Shown here piece by piece: positions 34,835 to 42,424 of a stretch of DNA of 64,000 bases (within the stretch, counting starts at the first letter, position 1; each line of letters begins with the position of its first letter). The DNA is from Actinophytocola sp963826035 (lineage in GTDB: Bacteria > Actinomycetota > Actinomycetes > Mycobacteriales > Pseudonocardiaceae). Both the position numbers and the translations under genes were made by a program. The notes under the pieces were generated by a model. That model did not search any database. It was not told where the DNA came from and worked only from the letters and a program-made list of their open reading frames with translations. Where the stretch lies: contig CAWGVZ010000020.1 in NCBI GenBank assembly GCA_963826035.1, positions 310,001-374,000 of the forward strand, read 5' to 3'.

Positions 34835-35920
34835 GTGCGAGTCGTGGTGGTTGGCGCCGGTGTCATCGGGTCCGCGGTCGCCGCCGGCGTCGCCGCCAGG
34901 GGGCACGACGTTCATGTGCTGGAGGCCGGGCCCGCCCCCGCGAGCGGCACGTCCGCCACGAGCTACGCCTGGGTCAACGGGAACAACAAGTCCCCGGAGC
35001 TCTACCGGCGGCTGAACGCCGCAGCCATCGCGGAGCACCACCGCATCGGCGGCGTCGAACGCGGGTGGCTCGTCCCCAACGGGCACCTGGAGTACGCGGA
35101 CGCCACCGACCACCGGGTCCGGCTGACCGAACGCGTGACGCGGCTGTCCCAGGCGGGCTACCCGGCGTCGTTCCTCGAGCCCGCCGCGGCCGCCGCGCTC
35201 GAACCGGACCTCCGCGTGTGCCCTGACGCGCTCGTCGGCTGGTTCCCCGGCGAGGCGCACTGCTATCCGGAACTGTTCGTCGCGGCCATGCTCGGCGGCC
35301 TCACGGTGACGACCGGCCGCACGGCCGTGGCCGTGTCGGACACCGGTGTCGAGCTGGCGGACGGCACCACCGTGCGCGCCGACCGGGTGGTGACCTGCGT
35401 GGGTCGGCACACGGCGGCACTGCACCCGGAGGTGCCGATGGCGTCGGGGCCCGCCGTCATCGGAGTGCTCGCGAAAACCGCGCCCGCGCCGGTCCGGCTG
35501 TCCCGCCTCGTCACCACGGACACCATCAACGTGCGGCCGGCGGGCGGCGGAGCGCTGCTGGCGCACGCACTCGACCAGGACTCGCTCGCCGTGCCCGGCT
35601 TGCCGGTGCCGGCGGAGGTGCTGGCCACGTTGTACGCCAGGATCGCCGATCTCGTCGGCATTCCCGTGACCCTGGTGTCGGCGGTCGTCGGTCAGCGGGC
35701 GCTGCCGGCCGACGGCCTGCCGATCATCGGACCGGTCGGCGGACGGGGCTACGTGGTGGTGACCCACAGCGGGGTGACGCTGGCGCCGCTGCTCGGCCAA
35801 CTGGTGGCCCGCGAGCTCTGTACAGGGGAGGAAGAGCCCCGGCTGGCGCCGTACCGCCTCGACCGGTTCGCGCGGGCCTACTCGCCGGCCCGACCGGCTC
35901 GGCACCCCGGCGAGCAGTAG
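34835..35920 (+). CDS. FAD-dependent amino-acid-oxidase-like (DAO) oxidoreductase
   Basis: A 361-residue flavoprotein. The N-terminal dinucleotide fold VVVVGAGVIGSAVAAGVAARG binds FAD. The middle is substrate-binding (ATSYAWVNGNNKSPELYRRL) and the C-terminal flavin motif reads LPADGLPIIGPVGGRGYVVV. The family oxidises amino acids, sarcosine and related amines to imines with H2O2. GGGAGG six bases before the GTG fixes the start. It follows the ligase by 44 bases. Substrate unknown. Confidence 0.85.
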   Translation: MRVVVVGAGVIGSAVAAGVAARGHDVHVLEAGPAPASGTSATSYAWVNGNNKSPELYRRLNAAAIAEHHRIGGVERGWLVPNGHLEYADATDHRVRLTERVTRLSQAGYPASFLEPAAAAALEPDLRVCPDALVGWFPGEAHCYPELFVAAMLGGLTVTTGRTAVAVSDTGVELADGTTVRADRVVTCVGRHTAALHPEVPMASGPAVIGVLAKTAPAPVRLSRLVTTDTINVRPAGGGALLAHALDQDSLAVPGLPVPAEVLATLYARIADLVGIPVTLVSAVVGQRALPADGLPIIGPVGGRGYVVVTHSGVTLAPLLGQLVARELCTGEEEPRLAPYRLDRFARAYSPARPARHPGEQ

Positions 35921-35974
35921 GAGGGTGCGTAAATAGGGTCGGTGGATGCCGCCAAGCCCTATTTACGCACCCTC
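35921..35974. terminator. Perfect 18-bp bidirectional hairpin
   Basis: GAGGGTGCGTAAATAGGG and its exact complement flank an 18-base loop. The hairpin lies exactly between the convergent DAO gene (whose TAG it abuts) and the membrane-protein gene. Each arm carries an A/T-rich TAAATA centre. Confidence 0.7.
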
Positions 35975-35980
35975 TGGTCC

Positions 35981-36568
35981 TCAGACCGGCGAATGCTCGC
36001 GCAGCTGCCGGTACAGGTGTCCCCAGACGGTCGCCGCGAAGAGCATCACCGCGATCGCGGCCCACCCACCGGCGAGCTGCTGGCCGTCGAAGTCCTCCTC
36101 GACCTGTGCGGCGATCACCAGGTGCCCGAGGGCGAGGAGCGTCAGCAACGTGGAGAGCGTGACGCAGATCCACCGCCGGGTCAGCCGCGGGGCCGCGGCC
36201 CCGCCGGCGAGTGCCGCCAGCACCACCACCCAGCTGTAGTACCCGCCGAAGACGAACACGCCTTCCGAGCTGAAGCTGACCATCGCCGAGAAGACATCCC
36301 ACCCGCTGGCGTTGGCGAGACTGTTGTCGTCGTCGACATCCAGGTCTACGTACCACCCCATGGAGATGACGAGAAAGATCGCGACCGTGGCGATGACCAC
36401 GAGCATCCTGGCGAAACGCACTTCCTGCTGCGCTCGCGCCTCGTTCAGCTCGCGGACGATCCTGCCTTCGAGCTTCTTCAGGTTCCCGGTGACCTCGTCC
36501 ATCTCCGCCATGGCGCAGATGCCGCACATCAGTGCGTCCGGAATGGCCGGCCCGAACCGCTGGGTCAC
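35981..36568 (-). CDS. Four-helix membrane protein coupled to the ABC-F gene
   Basis: A 195-residue protein I cannot assign. It begins with a soluble segment containing MCGICAM (CxxC, possible metal or redox site) and a helical stretch (VTGNLKKLEGRIVRELNEAR). Four hydrophobic helices follow (MLVVIATVAIFLVISMGW; YYSWVVVLAALAGGA; ICVTLSTLLTLLALGHLVIA; WAAIAVMLFAATVWG) with an acidic loop DLDVDDDN between the first two. Its GTG overlaps the ABC-F stop (GTGA), so it is translated with that gene and may act with it. Confidence 0.75.
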   Translation of the reverse strand: MTQRFGPAIPDALMCGICAMAEMDEVTGNLKKLEGRIVRELNEARAQQEVRFARMLVVIATVAIFLVISMGWYVDLDVDDDNSLANASGWDVFSAMVSFSSEGVFVFGGYYSWVVVLAALAGGAAAPRLTRRWICVTLSTLLTLLALGHLVIAAQVEEDFDGQQLAGGWAAIAVMLFAATVWGHLYRQLREHSPV

Positions 36569-38190
36569 GCTCCCAGTGTGAGCCGCGGCCAGGAACCCGT
36601 GTCCCGCAGCAGTTGCCGGTCGTGGGTGGCGACCACGACCGCCGCCGGCGTCGCCGCGAGTGCCTCGGTGAGTTCCTCGACGAGGGTCGCCGACAGGTGG
36701 TTCGTCGGCTCGTCCAACACCAGCACGTGCGGCCGGGCGGCGAGCACCAGCGCCAGGTCGAGCCGTCGCTGCGCACCCACCGACAGCCCGCCGACCGGGC
36801 GGTGCAGATCCGGCCCGGCCAACAGGCCCAGCTCCCCGAGCCCCGGCGCCTCGCCGGCGGCGAGCGCACCGGCCGACACCAGTCGTGCGACCCACGCGTC
36901 GTAGATCTCGCGGCCGGTGCGCCGGGCGGGGACCTCGGATTCCTGTCCCAGCCTGCCGACGCGCACCGTGCGTGCGCGCCGGACCGTGCCCGTGTCCGGT
37001 GCGAGGTCGCCCGCCAGCACGGCCAGCAGTGTCGACTTGCCAGCGCCGTTCGGTCCGGTGACCACCAGGCGGTCGCCGGACTCGAGCGTCACATCGCAGG
37101 GCGACGACAGCCGGCCGGCCACGGTCACCGCGTCGGCCCGCAGCAGCGTCGCGGCGCCGTGGGCGGGCAGCGTGGGCAACTCGAACCGCGCCGGCGGTCG
37201 CGGCACGGCCACCGTGTGCGCGTCGAGGTCCTCCCGCCTGCGGTGCACCGCCCGCACGAGCGCCGGCGCGCGGGTGGCCCGCGTGTGCTTGCCGGTCCCC
37301 TTGTCCGGCCGCCACCCGTCCCGCAGCCGGTTCTGCGCGGCCGACAGGTCGTCGGCCAGCCGGGCGCGCTCGGCCAGCTGGTCGGCGTGCAGCGCCTCCC
37401 AGCGCGCACGTTCGGCGCGGCGGCCATCCACGTAACCCGCGTAGCCGCCGCCGTACACCCGGGGCCGGCCGTCGCTGGACGGGTCGAGGTCCACCACCGA
37501 CGTCGCCACGTCCGCCAGCAGTGCGCGGTCGTGGCTGACCAGCACCACGACGCCCGGGTGGGCGAGCAGCCGGTCGGTGAGGTGGTCGAGTCCGGCGGCG
37601 TCGAGGTGGTTGGTCGGCTCGTCCAACAGCAGCACCGCATGTCCCGCACCGAGCAGGCAGGCGAGCCGCACCCGGTGGCGGTGCCCCACCGACAGCGTGT
37701 CGAGCGGCCGGGTCCGGTCGGTGACGGCGCCGAGCGCGGCCAGGGAGATCTCTACTCGCCGGTCGGCGTCCCAGGCGTCGAGGGTCTCCGCCGCGGCCAA
37801 CGCGGCCGCATATGAGTCGTCCGCGCCGGGAGCGCATTCGGCCAGCGCCGTCGTGGCGTCGTCGAGCCGGCGCAGCGCCGTGCGGACGGTGTTCAGTTCC
37901 AGGTCGATCAAGTCACCCACAGTGCCGTCGAGGGGGAGTTGCTGGTCGGCCACCCCGACCCCACCCGCGCGGCGGACCTCGCCGCGGTCGGCGGGCAGGG
38001 TGCCGGCGAGCACCTGCAGCAGGGTGGTCTTGCCTCGGCCGTTCTCGCCGACCACGGCGACCCGGTCCCCCGCCGCGGCCACGAGGTCGACACCGGTCAG
38101 GACCGGTTGCCCACCTCGGGCGACGTGGATGTCGGTGGCGCGCACGTGCGCCGAGCGGGCAGGGGCAAGCGAAAGAGAGGAGCGGGACAT
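36565..38190 (-). CDS. ABC-F family ATPase, probable antibiotic-resistance ribosomal protection protein
   Basis: A 541-residue soluble protein with two ABC domains and no membrane part. Walker A sites are GENGRGKTT (48-56) and GPNGAGKST (379-387); each domain has an LSVG signature and LDEPTNHL. The linker between them (RAERARWEALHADQLAERAR, RDGWRPDKGTGKHTR) is the interdomain region that reaches into the ribosome in ARE-type ABC-F proteins. Related actinomycete proteins protect against macrolides, lincosamides or streptogramins. AAGGA lies seven bases before the ATG. A leader with a short ORF and hairpin precedes it. Confidence 0.87.
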   Translation of the reverse strand: MSRSSLSLAPARSAHVRATDIHVARGGQPVLTGVDLVAAAGDRVAVVGENGRGKTTLLQVLAGTLPADRGEVRRAGGVGVADQQLPLDGTVGDLIDLELNTVRTALRRLDDATTALAECAPGADDSYAAALAAAETLDAWDADRRVEISLAALGAVTDRTRPLDTLSVGHRHRVRLACLLGAGHAVLLLDEPTNHLDAAGLDHLTDRLLAHPGVVVLVSHDRALLADVATSVVDLDPSSDGRPRVYGGGYAGYVDGRRAERARWEALHADQLAERARLADDLSAAQNRLRDGWRPDKGTGKHTRATRAPALVRAVHRRREDLDAHTVAVPRPPARFELPTLPAHGAATLLRADAVTVAGRLSSPCDVTLESGDRLVVTGPNGAGKSTLLAVLAGDLAPDTGTVRRARTVRVGRLGQESEVPARRTGREIYDAWVARLVSAGALAAGEAPGLGELGLLAGPDLHRPVGGLSVGAQRRLDLALVLAARPHVLVLDEPTNHLSATLVEELTEALAATPAAVVVATHDRQLLRDTGSWPRLTLGA

Positions 38191-38228
38191 GTGGTGTCCT
38201 TCGAAGTGATGAGCAAGGGACGACAAAG

Positions 38229-38253
38229 GAGGCGCCCGCGTCAGCGGCGCCTC
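38229..38253 (-). terminator. Candidate transcription attenuator in the ABC-F leader
   Basis: Read leftward, GAGGCGCC and GGCGCCTC pair around a 9-base loop, followed by CTTTGT. The hairpin lies between the short leader ORF and the ABC-F start, the arrangement of a ribosome-controlled attenuator. The T-tract is weak. Confidence 0.55.
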
Positions 38254-38265
38254 AACCAGGTCGTC

Positions 38266-38292
38266 TCAGCTGTAGATCTGTGGCTGCATCAC
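38266..38292 (-). CDS. Putative leader peptide MMQPQIYS upstream of the ABC-F gene
   Basis: GTG-ATG-CAG-CCA-CAG-ATC-TAC-AGC-TGA encodes an eight-residue peptide (seven from the ATG). It has no Shine-Dalgarno and starts seven bases after a TACCCT box, so it would be translated from a leaderless mRNA. An antibiotic stalling the ribosome on it could prevent formation of the downstream hairpin and allow ABC-F expression, as shown for other ABC-F resistance genes. This is inferred from position only. Confidence 0.5.
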   Translation of the reverse strand: MMQPQIYS

Positions 38293-38299
38293 ATCGCCG

Positions 38300-38328
38300 A
38301 GGGTAGATCATCCCCGCGTACCCGTCAT
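38300..38328 (-). promoter_or_regulatory. Candidate ABC-F operon promoter
   Basis: Reading leftward, an ATGACG -35-like box, a 17-base spacer and a TACCCT -10-like box. GAAAAC lies just upstream of the -35, like the AT-rich tract that WhiB7 prefers at intrinsic-resistance promoters. Predicted transcription starts at the leader ORF. Confidence 0.45.
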
Positions 38329-38406
38329 CCGGTTTTCGGCGCGATCGAGCGGCCGGTCGCCCGGTGGTGAAGGATTGGGCACTGATCTTCCTCGGAGGTG
38401 CCCCGC

Positions 38407-39156
38407 GTGACCTACGCACACATGGACGTTCCACGGCGGATCCACCAGGTGCGCGCCATCGACTGGATGATGGTGGCGCTCGCGATCATCTCGGTCGGCC
38501 TGCTCGTCTGGGTGTGGTTGGCCGACCCGCCGGTGGAGACCCAGCTACTGCTGTTCAAGATCGACGTGGGCATCTGCGCGGTGTTCCTCGTGGAGTTCCT
38601 CTGGCGGTGGCGCGCCGGCGGCTGGGGCTGGAAGTTCCTCGGCCGCAACTGGTTCGAGGTCCTCGGCATGATCCCCGTGTCGCATCCGGCGCTGCGCGCG
38701 TTCCGGTTGGTCCGGATCTTCGTGCTGATCGCCAGGCTCGGCCGCGCGGTGGACCGGACCATCGGCGACGCCGTGACCCAACGGCTGGTGAACCGCTTTC
38801 TCGTCGCGATCATCGACGTGCTGAAGAAGCCGGTCACGGTCGCGGTGCTCGACGAGGTGGTGGCCGTGCTGCAGACCGGCCGTTATGCGCAGAATATCTC
38901 CCGTGCCCTGGCCGACAACCAGACCGAGCTGCGGGAACTGGTACTCGAAAAGATCAAGGCGGACCCGGCGGCCGGCCGGTTCAAAAGGCTCCCGTTCCAC
39001 GACGAGATCCTCGGCACGGTCACCGACACGGCGATCCGCGTCATTCTGGAGATGCTCGCCGACCCACGCACCGACGAGATGATCTCCGACACCCTGCGCG
39101 AGAACATCGACCAGATCCGCGCCGCCGTCCACGCCAACGAGCCACAGCGAACCTGA
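38407..39156 (+). CDS. Voltage-sensor-like membrane protein without a pore domain
   Basis: A 249-residue protein with four helices at the N-terminus (IDWMMVALAIISVGLLVWVW; FKIDVGICAVFLVEFLWRW; a FEVLGMIPV segment; then ALRAFRLVRIFVLIARLGRA). The last is S4-like, with Arg every third or fourth residue. No S5-S6 pore or selectivity filter follows; the rest is a soluble helical tail (VAVLDEVVAVLQTG, ENIDQIRAAVHANE). It may be a voltage-sensing protein, proton pathway or accessory subunit. GGAGG eight bases upstream selects the GTG. Confidence 0.75.
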   Translation: MTYAHMDVPRRIHQVRAIDWMMVALAIISVGLLVWVWLADPPVETQLLLFKIDVGICAVFLVEFLWRWRAGGWGWKFLGRNWFEVLGMIPVSHPALRAFRLVRIFVLIARLGRAVDRTIGDAVTQRLVNRFLVAIIDVLKKPVTVAVLDEVVAVLQTGRYAQNISRALADNQTELRELVLEKIKADPAAGRFKRLPFHDEILGTVTDTAIRVILEMLADPRTDEMISDTLRENIDQIRAAVHANEPQRT

Positions 39157-39177
39157 CCCCGGCGCCCGGCCGGCCAT

Positions 39178-39200
39178 GCCCTGAAGGACCCCATCAGGGC
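39178..39200 (+). terminator. Hairpin after the voltage-sensor-like gene
   Basis: GCCCTGA / TCAGGGC stem with a 9-base loop, 21 bases after the stop. The CTGAAGGACCCCATCAGGG wording resembles a repeated actinomycete intergenic motif. Confidence 0.45.
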
Positions 39201-39443
39201 GTTCATCCTGGATCCACCGATGTTCTTGGGTGCGACGAACGACGCGTTCGGTGCGTTGACCGCGACGAACGGAGCTTGTGGTGCATGCGGCGGGCTTCGC
39301 TTTCGGGACGCTGGGGCCTTCACTCGGCGGGTGCGGCCGGACCGAGCCGGCCTGCTCCGCATCCGCCCAGCCCGGCGTATATCCGCAACGCCGAGGGTGC
39401 CGAGATGATCGTCGGATCCAGGGTCAACGTCTCCAATGAGCAT
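39201..39443. other. Convergent spacer with an AACGACGC-type repeat
   Basis: No gene is visible. The spacer contains GCGACGAACGACGCGTTCGG (from about 39232), a variant of the intergenic palindrome seen at 8.1 and 29.2 kb, and a further partial copy (GCGACGAACGGAGC) 30 bases later. The rest is unremarkable high-GC DNA. Confidence 0.5.
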
Positions 39444-40427
39444 TCAGGGCATCGCGCCATGGCCGCCGACCACGACCGTGCGACGGTCGGCCGTGCCGTC
39501 GGCGTGGCGGGCCCACGCGGCCGGGGCGCCCGCCGGGTCGACCGTCTCGTGGACCACGGACAGCTCGCCGGCCGCCGCCCTGGCGGCGATCAGGCCGATC
39601 GCCTCGGCACGCTGGCCGGCCGTCAGTTCGTTGTTCGTGTAGCCCAGGATCCGCAGTGACTTGCTGCGCAGCAGCGACGAGGACAACGGGGTCGTCTCGC
39701 CGGCCGCGCCGCCCAGGTTGACCAGCCGGCCACCGGGGCGCAGCGCGCGTGCGGCGGCCGCGGCCGGCGCGCCGAACAGCGGGTCGAGCACGAGATCGGC
39801 CGGACCATCCACCGCGGCCAGGAACCGGGTCGCCAGCTCGTCCACATCGGACGTGTCGAGCGCGACGACCGCGTCGGCACCCACCTCGGTCGCCCTGGTT
39901 CGTCCGGCGGACGAGCGGGCGCCGGCCACCACCCGACGGGCGCCATGGGCCCTGGCCAGCTGGATGGCCGCCTGGCCGACCACCCCGCCACCGCCGAGCA
40001 CGATCACCTGCTCGCCGCTGGTCAGCTCACCGCGCCAGGTGAGGGCCTGGTACGCGGCCACGGCCGACAGGCCGAGCGCGGCGACCAGCACCGGGTTCGC
40101 GTCCTCGGGCAGCGCCACGAGGTCGGCCGCCGCCACCACGGCCGACGCGGCCATGCTCCCGTCACCGGGCCGCATCCCCGCGGCGGTGGGAAACCACACG
40201 GGACGGCCGTCGTACCTGCCGACGCCCTGCACACCCGGCACGTACGGGGTGGCCGGCACACCGAAGTACGAGGTCCCCGACGCGCACAGCAGGTCGAGCG
40301 GGGTGATCGGCGCCGCCGTCACCTCGACCAGCACCTCCCCTTCGGCCGGCTCCCGCGGTGAACGCCGTGCCCGGTCGGCCAGGACCGGTGGTGCGCCAGG
40401 GGATTCGATGGTGAGTGCCCAGGTCAT
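39444..40427 (-). CDS. Zinc-type alcohol dehydrogenase / quinone oxidoreductase (MDR family)
   Basis: A 327-residue medium-chain dehydrogenase. GroES-like N-terminal half (EVLVEVTAAPITPLDLLCAS, YVPGVQGVGRYDG), then an NAD(P)-binding Rossmann half (VIVLGGGGVVGQAAIQLARAHG). The catalytic zinc ligands of true alcohol dehydrogenases are absent, which points to the quinone-reductase branch. Last of five overlapping genes; its ATG overlaps the stop of the LigA-type gene. It presumably reduces or oxidises an intermediate of the ring-cleavage pathway. Confidence 0.85.
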   Translation of the reverse strand: MTWALTIESPGAPPVLADRARRSPREPAEGEVLVEVTAAPITPLDLLCASGTSYFGVPATPYVPGVQGVGRYDGRPVWFPTAAGMRPGDGSMAASAVVAAADLVALPEDANPVLVAALGLSAVAAYQALTWRGELTSGEQVIVLGGGGVVGQAAIQLARAHGARRVVAGARSSAGRTRATEVGADAVVALDTSDVDELATRFLAAVDGPADLVLDPLFGAPAAAAARALRPGGRLVNLGGAAGETTPLSSSLLRSKSLRILGYTNNELTAGQRAEAIGLIAARAAAGELSVVHETVDPAGAPAAWARHADGTADRRTVVVGGHGAMP

Positions 40428-40783
40428 GTCGCGATGTCCGGGTAGGGCAGCGAATTGTGCACGAGCCGCCGGGCGTACTCCAGCTGGAAGCCCAGCGGCT
40501 CGTGATCGCGTTCGAACATCGCGATGAACAGGGTCAGGGTGAGGAACGGGTGCGCGCCGAGCTCGAACAGCCTCGGGTAGTCGTGAGTGGACAGTGCGGC
40601 CCGCTCGGTGTCGTCGAACCGCAGCCACGTCGACGCCTCACCCGAGTGACAGGCCATGATCCGGTTCGCCTGGGTGGTTTCCCACCACCGCACCATCCCG
40701 ACCGGATCCTCGCGGTAGCGCTCCACCAGCTCGGGGTCCCGGTCCACGGTGAACAGGAACTTGTTCAGCAGGTACTTGCTCAC
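40424..40783 (-). CDS. Extradiol dioxygenase small subunit (LigA/PCA45 alpha type)
   Basis: A 119-residue helical protein of the protocatechuate 4,5-dioxygenase alpha-subunit family: YLLNKFLFTVDRDPELVERY, the central helix and LGAHPFLTLTLF. The alpha subunit caps the active site of the LigB-type catalytic subunit, whose gene is immediately upstream and overlaps it by four bases. The pair is therefore very likely one enzyme. Confidence 0.88.
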   Translation of the reverse strand: MSKYLLNKFLFTVDRDPELVERYREDPVGMVRWWETTQANRIMACHSGEASTWLRFDDTERAALSTHDYPRLFELGAHPFLTLTLFIAMFERDHEPLGFQLEYARRLVHNSLPYPDIAT

Positions 40784-41640
40784 GGCTGCCCTCCCGGATA
40801 CCAGGTGAAGTAGGCCTCCATCGTGTGGAACAGGTCGTAGGTGTCCACATGGTCCGCTCGCGCGCCCTCGCCGGCCACGCCCATCATGAGCATGAAGTCC
40901 ATGAACCCGTGGGTGGCGTTGCCCGGCAGGTGCAGGCTGTCGAGGGTGACCTCTTTGCAGCAGCCGTCGAGGTCACCCGTGGAGATCCACTCGACGGCCC
41001 GCTGATCGAACTCCGGGTCGGGACCGTGCGGGCCGAACTGGCGCGGTCCGCCCAGCTCCAGCGACAGGTGGCCGGTCCCGATCACCGCCACCCGCTGGTC
41101 CGACGGCCACGACTCGACCAGCTGCCGGATCGTCCGTCCCAACTGGACGAACCGTTTCGGCTGGGGCAGCGGCGGCGCGAAGATGTTCGTGTAGATGGGC
41201 ACGATGGGCAGGTCGTTCCGCGGTCGCAGCGTGATGATCGGGCAGGTGATCGAGTGGTCGATGCGCAGCTCGTTGGAGAACGCGAGATCGAAGCCGGCGT
41301 CCAGGCCCTCGCGCAGTACGTACTCGGACAGGTCTTCCTGCCCCTTCATGACCATGCGCGGCAGGCCGAACTCGCGTTCCTCGTTGTACCAGTTGGCGTC
41401 GTAGAAGGGTGCCTTGCCCACCAGGAACTGCGGCATGTTGTCCAACCACAGCTGGTGGAAGTGGTCCGACCCGACCATCACCAGCACGTCCGGCCGTGCC
41501 CGGGTGAGGGTCTCCCGGAAAGCCTCGACCTTGCGCACCCACTCGTCGGCGAACGGCGGCCGGTCCTCGCCGGTCGCCGTGCTGGCGCGGTAGTAGAACG
41601 GGTGGTGGGTGGACGCGATCACCGCGACCAGCTCAGCCAT
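40780..41640 (-). CDS. Class III extradiol ring-cleavage dioxygenase, catalytic subunit (LigB type)
   Basis: A 286-residue non-haem Fe(II) dioxygenase. IASTHHPFYY puts His12 where LigB has its iron ligand and GSDHFHQLW puts His60/His62 near LigB His61; an acidic ligand probably lies in the C-terminal HTMEAYF. LigB-family enzymes open protocatechuate, gallate or related catechols at the meta position. GGAGG five bases before the ATG sets the start. It overlaps the lyase-like gene upstream and the LigA-type gene downstream. Confidence 0.88.
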   Translation of the reverse strand: MAELVAVIASTHHPFYYRASTATGEDRPPFADEWVRKVEAFRETLTRARPDVLVMVGSDHFHQLWLDNMPQFLVGKAPFYDANWYNEEREFGLPRMVMKGQEDLSEYVLREGLDAGFDLAFSNELRIDHSITCPIITLRPRNDLPIVPIYTNIFAPPLPQPKRFVQLGRTIRQLVESWPSDQRVAVIGTGHLSLELGGPRQFGPHGPDPEFDQRAVEWISTGDLDGCCKEVTLDSLHLPGNATHGFMDFMLMMGVAGEGARADHVDTYDLFHTMEAYFTWYPGGQP

Positions 41641-42424
41641 CGCCACCTCCGTGGGGGCTCGGGGGAACGGACACGTTGTTGAGATCGACGGAGAGGAACA
41701 CCTCGTTGGCCACGGGATTGCGCAGTTCCTCGGCCAACTGACCGATCAGGCCGGCCGTCCGCGCCAGCAAGGCGAAGCCCCGCAACAGTTCCAGGGGCAG
41801 CCCGAGGTCGGCCAGCGCGGCCCCGCACACCCCGGCGCCGTTGAGCGGCAACGTCTTCCCGAGGATCTCCGGGTGCACCCGGCCGATCGCGGCGAACAGC
41901 GACAGGTGCGGGCCGAACAGATCCTCCTCGCGCGCGATCTCGAACAGCCGTGGCGTGCGCGGGTCGCCGTCCTTGTGCACGTGGTGACCCAGCCCCGGGA
42001 TGCGCGCACCCTGTCGCGCGGTCAGGATGTCCCGCGCCAGCTCGTCCCAACCGGCGTCCTCCAGCGGCAGTTGCGTCTCTCGGAGCTGCTCGTGCAGGAA
42101 GCGGCCGCAGTCCTCGGTGACGCCGAGGAACCGGGAGCCACCGCCGAGCAGACCCGCGGCGAGCGCGCCCTGCACGGAGTCCGGCGCGGACAGGTAGGTC
42201 AGCCGCGTGACGATCGCCGTCGGCGTGAACCCGTGGTCGGCGAGTGCGGCGAGCACCGCCTCGAACACCCTGGTTTCGCCCGGGGTGGGCCGGCGTTGGG
42301 TGGCGAGCCAGAAGGCCAGCTCACCGAACCCGACCCGGCCCATCACGTCACGGGCGAGATCCTGACCCAGCAATGTGATGGAGTCCTTTGTGGACGCACC
42401 GAGTGCCGTCGGGTATTCAGGCAT
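41633..42424 (-). CDS. Citryl-CoA-lyase-like (citrate synthase fold) protein
   Basis: A 263-residue protein of the citrate synthase superfamily, shorter than citrate synthase and matching stand-alone citryl-CoA lyases. The active-site region IPGLGHHVHKDGDPRTPRL carries the catalytic His and Arg pattern; SAPDSVQGALAAGLLGGG and GAALADLGLPLELLRG are also family-like. It would split a hydroxy-acyl-CoA to an acetyl- or acyl-CoA and a 2-oxo acid, or do the reverse. It overlaps the CoA-transferase gene by eight bases, so CoA activation followed by C-C cleavage is likely. Confidence 0.85.
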   Translation of the reverse strand: MPEYPTALGASTKDSITLLGQDLARDVMGRVGFGELAFWLATQRRPTPGETRVFEAVLAALADHGFTPTAIVTRLTYLSAPDSVQGALAAGLLGGGSRFLGVTEDCGRFLHEQLRETQLPLEDAGWDELARDILTARQGARIPGLGHHVHKDGDPRTPRLFEIAREEDLFGPHLSLFAAIGRVHPEILGKTLPLNGAGVCGAALADLGLPLELLRGFALLARTAGLIGQLAEELRNPVANEVFLSVDLNNVSVPPSPHGGGDG

